This document shows, piece after piece, positions 1-11,400 of a DNA stretch of 64,000 bases. Position 1 is the first letter of the stretch. The number at the start of each line of letters is the position of its first letter. Below the pieces are notes generated by a model. That model had not been told where the DNA came from. It searched no databases and saw only the letters and a program-made list of their open reading frames with translations. Where the stretch lies: NCBI RefSeq assembly GCF_921293095.1, contig NC_060254.1:6696001-6760000 (forward strand), in the 5' to 3' direction. Made by a program: the position numbers and the translations under genes. This stretch comes from Ischnura elegans. Its lineage: Eukaryota; Arthropoda; Insecta; Odonata; Coenagrionidae.

Positions 1-603
1 CTTTTGGAAAAGATTGCATTCTCGTTCATTCATTTTCAGGGAAGGAAAACCTGGGTCAGGTTTCAAGGCATTTAAAGACTGTTTCACATAGCTGCTAATG
101 ACTCGGAGGACTTCAAATTAAAATGATTTATCATTCATAAACTCCGCTAGCTATGAAATGGCATTTACAGTAGCATTTTCCTGTCATTTCGATGAGCTAC
201 AAAAGGGCCTGGGTGACACAACAGTTGTTTTTAGACTAGTTTTAAAAATCGTCAACTGCCGGCAACGCTTTACGATCCCCTGAGATAGCAGATGTTAGCC
301 CACCCGCACGACAGGATGGAATTTCGAAAGCATGTAAGAATTTTTTTTAACGTGAATAAAAGTCTTTGAATGCGTGAATACTATCTTTAAAGATGTTTTA
401 AACTATAAATATTTATAGAAATAATATTTTCTAAGGCTTTTTATGGGAATATAGATGTTTTAGAGGAAATTCAATACCAAAGACCTATGCTACCAGGAAC
501 GCATCCCTATCTTCCCTATGTTAAAACGCTCTCGTATAACGCAAATTCGTATAGCGCAAAGACCCCAAGGAACGCATCCCTTGCGCTATACGAGACATGG
601 GTG
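1..603. other. Non-coding sequence with short inverted and direct repeats
   Basis: No credible gene was seen. A 13-bp perfect inverted repeat (547-559 and 581-593, sequence TCGTATAGCGCAA) flanks a 14-bp word, AGGAACGCATCCCT, that also occurs at 495-508. This looks like the end of a small mobile element. Its limits could not be found. Confidence 0.35.
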
Positions 604-1794
604 TAATCTGTTCGCTGGCACTCAGGGCAGAATATAACACAAAAGGGAATCATGATGTAACCCGTAGATGTTACGTTATGAGCACGGAATGTGTTAAACT
701 ATAAGTAGGGGCAAGATTATCGGTGAATAAAAATTGTGAATTTCGTCATAAAAATCTGTCAATTTCGGTTTAAAATTTTGTCATAAAATTGCAATTTCGT
801 CATAAAAAATACAGTTTCGTCATGAAAATTCACTTGTCACAAATATTCTTTTTTATCCCAAGAACTATAATTTCACCAATAGTATATTAAATATATTTTT
901 AATGGTAAACACCTTGATAAAGAAGGGTCAAAGCAAATGCGAAAGGAATAAGTTAAGCATTTGTTAGATACACATACCATAAACACTCTTTGCTATGTAT
1001 GTATTTCAACCTCATAACGCTAAAAAACTGAGGGAGTTGTACAGATGGGGGATATTTTTGATTGGTCTAAATTTCACTGTCTCATTGGCCTGCATGATGT
1101 AAAAAACTTATAGTTTTCACTTAACTGATTGATTAGAAAAGTCTTTAAGGTCTTACACAAAAAATATAATATCAACACACGCAAGTATGTATTTATCTAT
1201 TATCTATAATTTTTTTTAATATGCCATCTGAAATTATTCACACTCTGGAATTTAAAATTGGTTGAATCCTTCTTTTACTGGAATCGACATCCATTGGTCA
1301 AACTTGACTTTAATTCTGCATTTTTTTTTAGTTCAGTGGTTCTTTTATTTATATTTCCATGCATGGAAAAATCTCTTTCTGCATCTACATTTGCCACATG
1401 TATCCACATGGTTTTCACACAATTTTCTACAAAATGGAAAAAATCATTTTAAAGGGCAAGAATTAGTGGAAGTACTGAAAATTCTTTTCCTTCTTCCTGA
1501 ACTGATCTAACAGAATCCTTCAAAGCAGAATAGCCAAGAAGTTCTTGAGTTTCTGTTAATGATTATATGAGGATATTAGCAACAATTGTGCTTATGTCCT
1601 TCACATCAGTTGTCAATATACACCTTGAGTTAAATAATCTTCCCCATAGCTGTGATGATGTTCCTCCCTGGGTCACTACAAAAGGTATGACAACTTCGTA
1701 TTAGTCTTTCCACCTATTTGCTTCAGGACCTCACACATGGAAAGTTGCACAGATTTTTTGAGACTATTAAGCGAAGATTCATTTTCTTTTCCAA

Positions 1795-2450
1795 ACTGTG
1801 CATTGCTGACTAGGGTAAAGGAATTCTATAAATTAAGGTTGATTCGGTTCTTAAATTTTTTCGGCTCTCGGTACCGTTCTGGTTCTCCCCCATCAGTTCT
1901 CGATACTCGGTTCCAAGGATGAACTCTAATTATCTGAATTAATGGCAAATTTAAATAAACAACCACAAGAAGTGAATGAAAATAATTTCACAAAAGACGT
2001 TAATTAGCAGGAAAGCTATGTAAAAAAACTTAAGATCGCCTCCATAATTTTATTTGCCAAGTAAAAAAGTTAAATAACACGTTGTTATGAATGCATGATC
2101 GACCAATATGTCTCATTACATCAGGCAGCCACTGGTTCTTTCTCTGGGGTTTTTGTTGTAACTTGTAAGTCAGATCAAAATACATTCTGTGATGTAACTA
2201 GCCTAAATTGTTACTTTAATTGACAACTTATTTGCATGCTTCACAGTCACAGTTCTTATAACCTCAACAATAAACTGCTCAACACGCCGGTACAGCGACA
2301 ACATGCATAAACTGAGCGGCCATGAATTAACGCAAAATTGTAAGGCGGTGTTGCATTCTGCAGTATAACCACACTTTTCGACGCCTTGCATAGGTTTATC
2401 AACTTACGAATAGGCTCTCGAAACGCATCTTGCTCGTATATCGAAGTACA
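1795..2450. repeat. Dispersed repeat with CGGTTCTC words (copy inside the hAT-like element)
   Basis: This stretch resembles 6520-6750, 44680-45460 and 45950-46190. All contain runs of CGGTTCTC/CTCGGTTCT, an AAGGATGAAC word and a shared downstream stretch with TGCATGATCGACCAATA. It is non-coding and the ends are not defined. It is probably the body of an unclassified non-autonomous transposon. Confidence 0.5.
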
Positions 2451-2509
2451 AATATACGAAGTACTGAATATATACATAAATCAATCTTAATACCACTCTA
2501 ACGATTTTC

Positions 2510-2840
2510 GGCGAAACGATTTTCCACGGCTGCCGTTCACGGAACGGCACACGGCGCGGCGTTGCAGAAAGTCGTTTCGTCTGAAAGCCGCCCGAATTTC
2601 ACGTGAACGGCGCCCGGTGAAAAGTCGTTTCGTCTGAAAGCGGCCTCAATGTAGCATAGCCTATATTTCACGCCGTAGACGGAGCATCGCCGGGCCGGAT
2701 TGAAATGGGCGCCGTGCCGTCAACACAACGGTGTGATTCGACTCGTTTGAAGACATCCATAGACTTATAGTAAGTTGAAAGAACGACGCCGTGCCGTGGC
2801 CGGCGGCAGGCGAAAAGTCAGATTGTTTGAAAGCGGCTAC
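2510..2840. repeat. CG-rich repeat with GTCGTTTCGTCTGAAAG units
   Basis: The unit GTCGTTTCGTCTGAAAG occurs at 2571-2587 and 2624-2640, with a decayed copy at 2813-2836. Related reverse-complement copies (GGCCGCTTTCNGACGAGACG) lie at about 58802 and 58868 inside another hAT-like element. The composition is far more GC-rich than its surroundings. It may be the end of an old DNA transposon. Confidence 0.5.
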
Positions 2841-3690
2841 AGAATGTTACAATGATGGCGAAAGCGACAAGTTGACAGCCCCTTAAATGCGCGTGCTAGG
2901 GAGCAACTCTCAAATGAAAAGAAAACATGGACGCCGTGCAATCGGAAAGTAATATATGAGTTTTCGAATTTATTTTTCACTTTTTGGCCTTGAATACGCT
3001 GTGAACTATTTCGGCTTTGGGCGCCAAATTCAAATCCTCGCCACAGTTCCGAGCCGGCTCCAAAGCACCGACTTAATGCGATCGGTTCTTGATACCGGTT
3101 TTTTAAGAAAACATCTGAGAAATCATAAGACAAAATTTAAGAAACTTATAGTAACGGGGTATTTTTTTACGGGCAATGGTGGAAAATATTGCGCCAAATT
3201 CGCAGAAAAAGTGCTTAAACGCGAAATTTCGTGGATCCAGGTGTATTTCGCGTTTCGCCGTTCGCGAGAATTCGGTGCCCCTAACTATAAGAAATAGGAA
3301 GTTTGGGGTGGCATAGTTATTTAACCATCTTTTACAGCTAGAAAGCTTTTTTAAGAATTCGTTCACAAACAACTACTAACAACATTTTAAAAAAGCATCT
3401 AAAGGCAAAATATGCTGGAAGAAACAAAAGCAGCCATTTTTTTGGTGACTTGTTAAAGTGGATTGTAATTACAAAATTCAATATAATGAAGTATGCACCA
3501 CTTTTATGGTCCTGGTGACTTAGTATAATCAAGAGTTTAAAGTGTAAGCACGTGCTATGTACATAAGGAATTTCCTCTTTAGTTTATTTAGGCAGTTACT
3601 GTACTCAGTTACTCCTAAAATATAATGATATCTCTGAAGAAGCAGCATATCTATGGAACACAAGTATATTCTACAAGTGTATCGGGAGCA

Positions 3691-4787
3691 CCCGATTCAG
3701 CGTTAAGAGCTGAGGGAGCGGCTAAATTATGCGCCAAGTATTTTACCTCCCTAATACATGCGCAAAGTATTTCCCTCCCTAAAAAAAGGTGAATATTGGT
3801 TTAAATTGACTTTCAATTTAATATCTGTCCGTTGTTGTTATTGGAAACCTTACCAATGGAGGCATTCATGGATAGGGAAAAGTCGTACTGTTAAGTCACT
3901 CTTTAAGTTGGTTGTCCTTAATAATATAATAATGGCCGAAATATTAAAATCGAAACAATAACTAATTTATTATAACAAAAAGAAGATTAATGCGACATGA
4001 TCACTAAATATGTTAGTGCTATCGTAAAAATTTAAGCCTCTCCTAGATATGTAAACAGTAAAAATAGAGACACATTCTGCTAGCAACGACGAGGCCTAGC
4101 GATTTTTTTTGGCAATCAAAATTCCATTTTTTTTCGAAGAAACATTTCCATCGGTTTAAATACATTTATCCAATTAACAAATTGATAATTAATGAAGAAG
4201 AAAGCTTATGGAGCTATCTTTATCAGCTTCAACCTACGTAAAGAACTATTTAATGCCAATCAATTAAATATGGTGGAGACGACAGAGTCGTTTTTTTTCG
4301 GAAAATTGCCAGTTAATTTTTTTTCATTTATTAATTCTTCTATATCGAACAAATATTTCAACAACTTAATATAAAGTCTCCTGAACGACGTTGAATACCT
4401 AAAAATAGGGTTACGAGCGAGTTGATTTCCGTGTTCCTAATGGCGAAATCGTGCCCCCAGCCGGCCTTATGGGGTTTACCATTGGAAGCCAGGCGTCATA
4501 GGTACCCACTCTTTTAACGGGTAAATATTTTCAATTATCTACTCCAGTCAACTACGGGTACAAAAATAATCTCAAACGCCGCGACGACTTAACCCAACAT
4601 CTACGCTCGTTTACTCAACTGAACATCGTAATGATTTCCTACGTCTCACTCCCGTGTCACGATGACCCGTTCGTGAGTCGTTCCCGAGCTACCATGAAGA
4701 TTCATACCTACATAGTGATCATTCAAACTTAATGGTGGCCAGAAATCGACAATGGAGCGAAAGTGGCGCCGCTCGATTTGTTGCAAG
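3691..4787. other. Copy-A-specific insertion, unclassified
   Basis: The 1.1 kb here has no counterpart in copy B, where the sequence passes directly from the equivalent of 3690 to 4788 (about 41950-41962). No convincing ORF, terminal inverted repeat or target duplication could be identified. It is most likely a decayed mobile element. Confidence 0.45.
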
Positions 4788-5185
4788 ACTTTTGCAAATG
4801 ATAGTACATGTCATCACTTTTGCTCAGGGGGGCAGCTAAGAATTAAGGCTGAGGGGGGGGGGGGGGGTTTGGTGCAACTAATATCGGGGTGTTTTGGGGG
4901 GGCCCACCAGGATAAGCGATAGGTAAGAGATCAATAAATTGTAGAATTTTAAGATAAATGGTTCAAAATGGTGAGTTTTTTGGCTTTCTGGGGGATATTT
5001 TATTAATCCTTACACTACTCTATTAGTAATATCAATTCAACTAAGTAAAATGGATTAAACTTAAAACTTCTCTGAGCTCTGTGGGGGGGGGGGGGGGGGG
5101 TTAACCCCAAAAACCCCCCCTTGCTGTGCCACAGCTTGTACTACCTTGGCTGATTCATTTCGCATTAGTTGTGTGCATGTTTTGT
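4788..5185. repeat. G/C-homopolymer-bearing repeat upstream of exon 5 (copy A)
   Basis: This repeat contains two long G tracts (about 4852-4867 and 5082-5100). Between them is an A/T stretch with AAATGGTTCAAAATGG, and it ends in GCTGTGCCACAGC-like sequence. The same repeat is in copy B (about 41960-42285). A reverse-orientation relative lies at about 15880-16110 inside the gypsy element. Homopolymer lengths differ between copies. Confidence 0.5.
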
Positions 5186-5190
5186 TTCAG

Positions 5191-5401
5191 TGGGGACTTG
5201 AGCGTTAGCATGGGTTTCAGACGCACACAATGTCTCATCTTCCCCGATAGCATGGTTTTGTGTGTTCCAGCCATCAAATGGCCAGCCTATTGTCAGGCAG
5301 TTTTCAGACTCTGGCCATTTGACATGCACGAGTGCAAACTGACTATTGGATCATGGAATCACCATGGTGAGGCGGTTGACATCAAAATGTCTGATGCAGG
5401 G
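5191..5401 (+). CDS. Copy A exon 5: loop E, Cys-loop and loop B
   Basis: The acceptor is TTTGTTTCAG before 5191 and the donor is GTATGT at 5402. The first base completes a split codon and the exon ends on a codon boundary. It encodes WPAYC through the Cys-loop PFD motif and GSWNHHG (loop B tryptophan). Four bases differ from the copy B exon at 42332, and all four change an amino acid. Confidence 0.9.
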
Positions 5402-8400
5402 GTATGTACAACTCATAAATGCAGGCTAATATAGTATATGAAACCTTTCCACTTTGGAAAATAAAAAGGTAAGACTTTTTAAGGCTAATGACAATTAATT
5501 GAGCTATTCCTTAGCAGGGATGGAAGAGTTGATTGTGTTTTTCAGGTTCCGGTTAAGCATTGGTGATGATGATCATGAAATGTACATTTTATATCTCCTT
5601 TGAGTGGTTATGACACATGTTTTAGTTGTATTATTATTTTTATTCGCCTTAAGAAAATGATGCACACCATGATAGGCATCGTCAAGTTGTAAACATACAT
5701 CTGGAGCATACACATAACGTACATGTACATTCACTGCTTATACTTCACCCAAATTACATTCATAAAATTCTTCAATTGAGTGCAATGGATGCTTTAGACG
5801 CCAGCCACTTATTCGGTTACTGAATTCACAATTATTTACAGTTATTCATTGAGCTGGTAACAAATTAAACAGTCTCACATCTATCTTATGAAATGACTTA
5901 TGATTTAATGAAAGTCTACAATGCTCCATATTCTAGTTGCCCCTACCCCTCGTGTGGTAATTGTGTATTTCGGATCTACAGACAGAAGATTATTCTCAAC
6001 CTGTTAATGCCATATGGTACTAGCTGGTAGTGCAATGCTAAACGTAACTTTTTTGTCATTCATCGTAATTTATTTGGGTTTTTATACATAGTTTTAAATT
6101 GATAAGGATGGTTTAATTACCTTTACGAAAAGTTTGTTTTTCTAAAGCCGCAATTAATGCATTTAGAGCCATTCATAAAATTAGAATTGGGTATCAACTA
6201 GCCTTAAACAAAAGATATTTTTAGTGCAAGCATTTGTATTTTCTTTACTTACGACGCATGCACCCATAATATGAAGGTGTTGTTATGTAATTATGATTAT
6301 TAAAACGTATGCTTTTCGTACGAGGTATAGTTATTTGATATGAGCATAATGTGTAGGATGTTATGATGCAAAATATTTTGGTGGTGCCGTGTGGTATTGC
6401 TAGGTGTTTACACTGCCGTGTTTTGGAGGAAAGCGTAAATGAAAAATATTTCTGTCATTTTTGTTTTCTACCAGTTCTTTATTTTGCAATAATAAATTTT
6501 TCATTATTTGTATTATAAATTTAACATTATTTTAATTAAGGATGAGTCTGTTCTTAAATTTTTTCGGTTCTCGATATCGGTCCGGTTCTCCCCCATCGGT
6601 TCTCAGTTCTCAATACTCGGTTCTAAGGATGAACTATTATTATCTAAATCAATGGAAAATTTAAATGAACAACCACTGAATTGTATGAAAATAATTTCAC
6701 TGATGACTTAAATAAGCAGGAAATCTTTATAAAAATAACTTAAGATCGTCTCCATAATATTTTTTCCCAGTAAAAACATTGTTTTATACATTACATTTTA
6801 CATTAAAATAACTTGATATTTAACAATGCATGATCGACCAATACGGGGGAGGATTCGTAGCTGGATCTTTTGCGCATTGTCTTAATGCGACGGATATGAT
6901 TATTTCCCTGGGATAAAGGGGAATATAGCTATTAAAATTCCCGGTTGAGCATTATGAGGGCAAAATTTTGGAAAACAAGTAGTTCCTGAACTGGCCGCTT
7001 TCAGACGCCAATTAGCTTTGTGTTAATTTTTTCTGCCACTGTTCATAAGTTCTATTTTACAATTACTGATATTTAATAACTATTAAAATATCATATATTT
7101 ACGCATACCTTTGGATAATGTATTTTGCAAAAAATAATAAATGCTTTGTTGAGGTCACAAAGAGTTGATATTACTGAATTCCTATCCTCAAAGGTGCCAG
7201 AAATATAATTTTCAATATTTTCTACAGCCATTGTTGTACATTACTAAGGATGAATTCTTTCATGACTAAATGCATCCAGACATTTGTGTGTATTTTTTTT
7301 GTAATCCAGTACAGCTTGGATGACTATGTGCAAAGCAAGGAATGGGAACTGAAGAATGTGACAGCATTGGTGAATGTATCTGTGTATGAGTGCTGTCCAA
7401 ATGAGACGTATCCCACGGCTGAATACACGTTCATTATCAAGCGTCATGCAAGTGCATATGCAGCTACGGTGGTGATCCCAGTGTTGGGTGAGTACTGAGT
7501 GACATTTCTTCATTTGATATTCTTCTAAGGATCTTAAAAATGTATTATTAATCATTGACTCTGGGTGCTTTCCAATCACCTAGCGCAGATTAGCTCACAT
7601 CGCAACAGATTGAAACACAAAAGCGCAGACGAACAATGGTGCAGGATGTGTTCCCATCTGTTTAGCGCAGATGACGTCACACCTGCGATTGGAACACGCT
7701 CTGAGCTAAACAGTTTAAAAAAGATTAGCGCAGATACGCGATTGGAAAGCACCCTCTGTCTTTGTGATAGCAGTTTAATAAAATAAGTTGTGTGCTTCTA
7801 ACCAAAATAAGGTGTTGACCTCACTTGGTAAGTCTTACAAAACTGGCATTCCTAAAATTATGTTACCTTAAACAGACAGTTTCATTGAATTTTAAACTTT
7901 TCATCATTACTTTAGATAGATGTGTGTATTTTTTCAGATAGTGGCATATCTAATATAAGTGGAAATTTTAATGAAAACATCGTCTCAATGGACATAGTGA
8001 GTGTTTTAGTAATTTCTGAAGAGAATGAGAATGAATTTGTATGAGTAATCCTAAATAACATCGGCACAATTATTATTTTATGGTAAATACATCAAATATT
8101 ATTCTCAATCAGTGTTTCTGTGATTCCTATTAATTTATCTAAATCTTGCACTTGTTTTTAGCCATATTCTACATATCCCTTTCTCCAAATAGCATCAAAT
8201 TCCTTTTTACTTTATTTATTTCATTATCTATCCAAACCTGCATGTAGAGGTCTCATTTTCTCTGGTATCTTAAATTAAAATCGCTCATATGCATTTCATG
8301 TATCAATTTTTACTTTTCCTTCCCATATAATTTCTTGAAGTACCTATCCCCAGTTGAACTTGAATTTTATTTCATCTGCTTCTTCAATTTTCCAGGTTAA

Positions 8401-11400
8401 ATCATATTTCATGTTGTAATTCCTGTATCTTTCATTGCGTAGTGATTGCCAAAGTCGTATTCTATTATCAGTCCATCATAGTAGGCTATCATTGGTTTCA
8501 TTGATTTTAGTTTCTCTTAGCATGTGGGGACGTTAACCCTATGCATAACCCATGACCTGATGGACCTCTATGGTATCTCGCCTAGTCTAGCCGGTCAGGT
8601 GAACTTTTCAGAGCTTGAATGCCCTTGCTTGATGTTACACTAATGATGGACATCTACATTTGGTTCATGGGAAATCATTAGGTTTGATGTATACCAGATG
8701 TAGGCGTCTACATTTGGATTAAATTAGGTATAATTCTAACTTTGTACTCTCAGTAGGGATGTAAATCTTGTGTAGCTATTTATATAAGTTTGCTCAAGTG
8801 TTTTAAGCATGATGATATGGTGTTTATAATAAGTATTTCCATCAGAAAATTTCTTATAAATAACATTTTGTAATTGATAATTATAAGAAATTTTCTTAGA
8901 AGAATAATTCTTATGGGAAAATTTCTTATAAGTAAAACGCCCAATTTCTGATAGTAAATTTGCATTTAGAAAAATTCTTAATTTAATATTACTTAATAAT
9001 CCGTTATTAGTTTTTAATAATTATTTAAATTTTTAATTTAAAACCCTTCTGGTTGGGGAGGAGAATGAAATCCAATCGCATCAACATCGCAGTAATTTTA
9101 AGTGAGAGCAGGCTGTTTTGTTACGCGGAGCATTTGATTTTAAAATTAAACTACCAAAGAAGCATCGCTTGCAGCAATGGCATAATCATTTTATTCTCCC
9201 TAGAACCAAAGGGAAAACATCAGTGAAAGTGATACAAGATGTTTGTTTATTATTAATGGTCTGCAAAAGCTTCAGTCATTTTTTGCTTTGCTATGGACAT
9301 TAAGTCTGTGAAAATTTAAAAATTCAGACTGGAAATTGAGGAAAAGTGAGAGAAATGGAAAGTTGTTAATGGAGATTAATTCTCTTGTACATATATTTAT
9401 TTCAGTCTTGGTTGGAATGACCCTTTCAACATTTTGGCTCCCTGCCGAGTTGCCTCATCGCCTTTCCCTTTGCCTGGTGTCAATTGTGTGTCACTGCCTC
9501 TATCTGCAGTATTTAGGAGCCAAACTCCCATCAAATGGCGATGTAACGCCTGTTATTGGTATGTGTTTTTGTGCTCTTGAAACAGCATTGAGTGAGTCAA
9601 TTTGTTCAAACAGGTGGGCTCCATCATGTCCATCAATATTCATAAGGGTAAACTTGCATCACAGTTTATAAATTTTTACCAAAAGCTTTGTCACCACTGC
9701 TGGAAACTTCCTCTGGGTAATGAATTATTTATTGAATTTCAATGTTTTTAAATGGCTAATGGGGTAGGGGAGTGAGATAGGGTATAGGAGGGTGGCGCTT
9801 TCTCAAAATTTCTTCTTCCCGAAATGACCCCATCGTGAATCAGCTCCTCTTCTTCTGTAAATAGTGATCTTTCTTAGTGGCGATGGTGAAACTTGTGACG
9901 TAGGTTTACTTTTTCATTGCTCTCACTTCATGAGTTTGAAAGGCGGGGATTTGAGCTTCCTCAAATTTTTGCTGTGGATCCGTGAAATGGATCTGGGAGG
10001 GTAACCCCATATTCCTTTGGACCAGTCTTTTTATGTTTATGATTACTCATCATGATTTTTTAAATTTATCTAGCCATATAATTTTGGTGCTTTGCATTTT
10101 TGTATTTTTATGGTCATTAAGTGTAGAAATGTCTTTATCGAGCACAACTAGCTACTATCAGAACTTGAAAGCTGCGTTAGGTCTTGGCGCTATAGCTTTA
10201 CTCTGCTTGCTGGTTGTTATTTGAGTTGTTGCTTATTGTCAATTGATTTTTTCAGTGCTCATCTCCATTTAGTCATGCATTCAAATGACTTCTTATTTGA
10301 TTGAGTTGATGTAGTGCCATTGATAAATAATGACTTTTGTTTTGCCAAACTCTAAATTCTTAACAATATATCTCTGTCTCACTCAGTGTCTTAATTAAGT
10401 GTGCTCTTTATTCTCTTAACATGGCTACCCTTACAACAATGAACACAACATTTATAATTTTTTAAATAAATAAACTGTAAATGGCAAACATCAATGCCCA
10501 GCACACGCATTTCAAAATTAACTTCTAACATAAATATTCGTTACAGAATTCCAGTCTGCGTGTAACCTCTTTAGTGTGAACCTCTGTTTATAAAAATGCC
10601 AAAACTTTGAGTGTCAATAAACAGAGGATTTACCTTGATGATAAAATTAAGAGAGTTGATGTGCTGATTCCTTTGCATAAATATTTTCTCAACAGTTCTA
10701 TTGTTCCGAGGCTCTCTGATAATTTGTGGTGCTGCTGTGGCTTGGAGTGTTGCGTTGTTGAGTCTATCCTGTGAATCAGCTGGTCGTGATGTAGGAAAAA
10801 ATACTAGTCTAATTGAATGCAGACTGTTGGAAATAATCCAGAAGCCATGGATTGCTCAAATCCTCTGTGTGGGCCACTTATTCTCCAAGGTAAGCATTTC
10901 CTCTTCTCCTGTGGCTAAATTGTAAAAAAGAATCTCTGAAGAGCTATTAATGAGTGCAAAATAGTTTTAGCCATAGTGTGAAGTGGATATAGTAGGAGAA
11001 CAGCAGTGTGCTCATGCCCATCCCCCCACCTCCACATTCTCACCAGGAAGTACATATTGTAACATATGTATATCGCATGTCATTTGTCATTGTGGTCTAC
11101 ACCTCAGTCTCCGCTTGCCTCGTGCCTAATAAACATCTATGTAGAGTACATACGCATTATCAGTATTATTACATGGTGTCAGAAGTGGTCCGCTACTATA
11201 ATGGAGTTTAGATCGCCTAAAGAATTAATAATCAACGAGAACATTGCCGCAAATTGGAAGTTTTTCAAACAGAAGTTTGAAATCTACTTGAAAGCGTCAG
11301 GTAACGATAAAAAACCTGACGAAGTAAAAGTAGCGATGTTACTTAACTGTGTGGGTGATGAGGCGTTAGAAGCGTTTAATACGTTTAAGCTTTCCGATGA

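Larger units (their letters stand above)
706..3283. mobile_element. hAT-like DNA transposon, non-autonomous, 2.6 kb
   Basis: The element begins TAGGGGCA and ends TGCCCCTA. It is flanked by a perfect 8-bp target duplication, ACTATAAG (698-705 and 3284-3291). The duplicated locus at about 41564-41572 carries this site once and uninterrupted, which proves insertion. An 8-bp duplication with short inverted ends is the hAT signature. No long transposase ORF is visible. The interior holds a dispersed repeat (about 1795-2450), a CG-rich stretch (2510-2840) with copies of GTCGTTTCGTCTGAAAG, and a 3' end rich in TTCGCG words. The family assignment rests on ends and duplication length only. Confidence 0.8.

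Noticed and set aside
7244..7579. 111-codon minus-strand ORF opposite exon 6 (also 46663-47031)
   Set aside because: It is the antisense shadow of the receptor exon; its frame is explained by the codons of the plus-strand exon.
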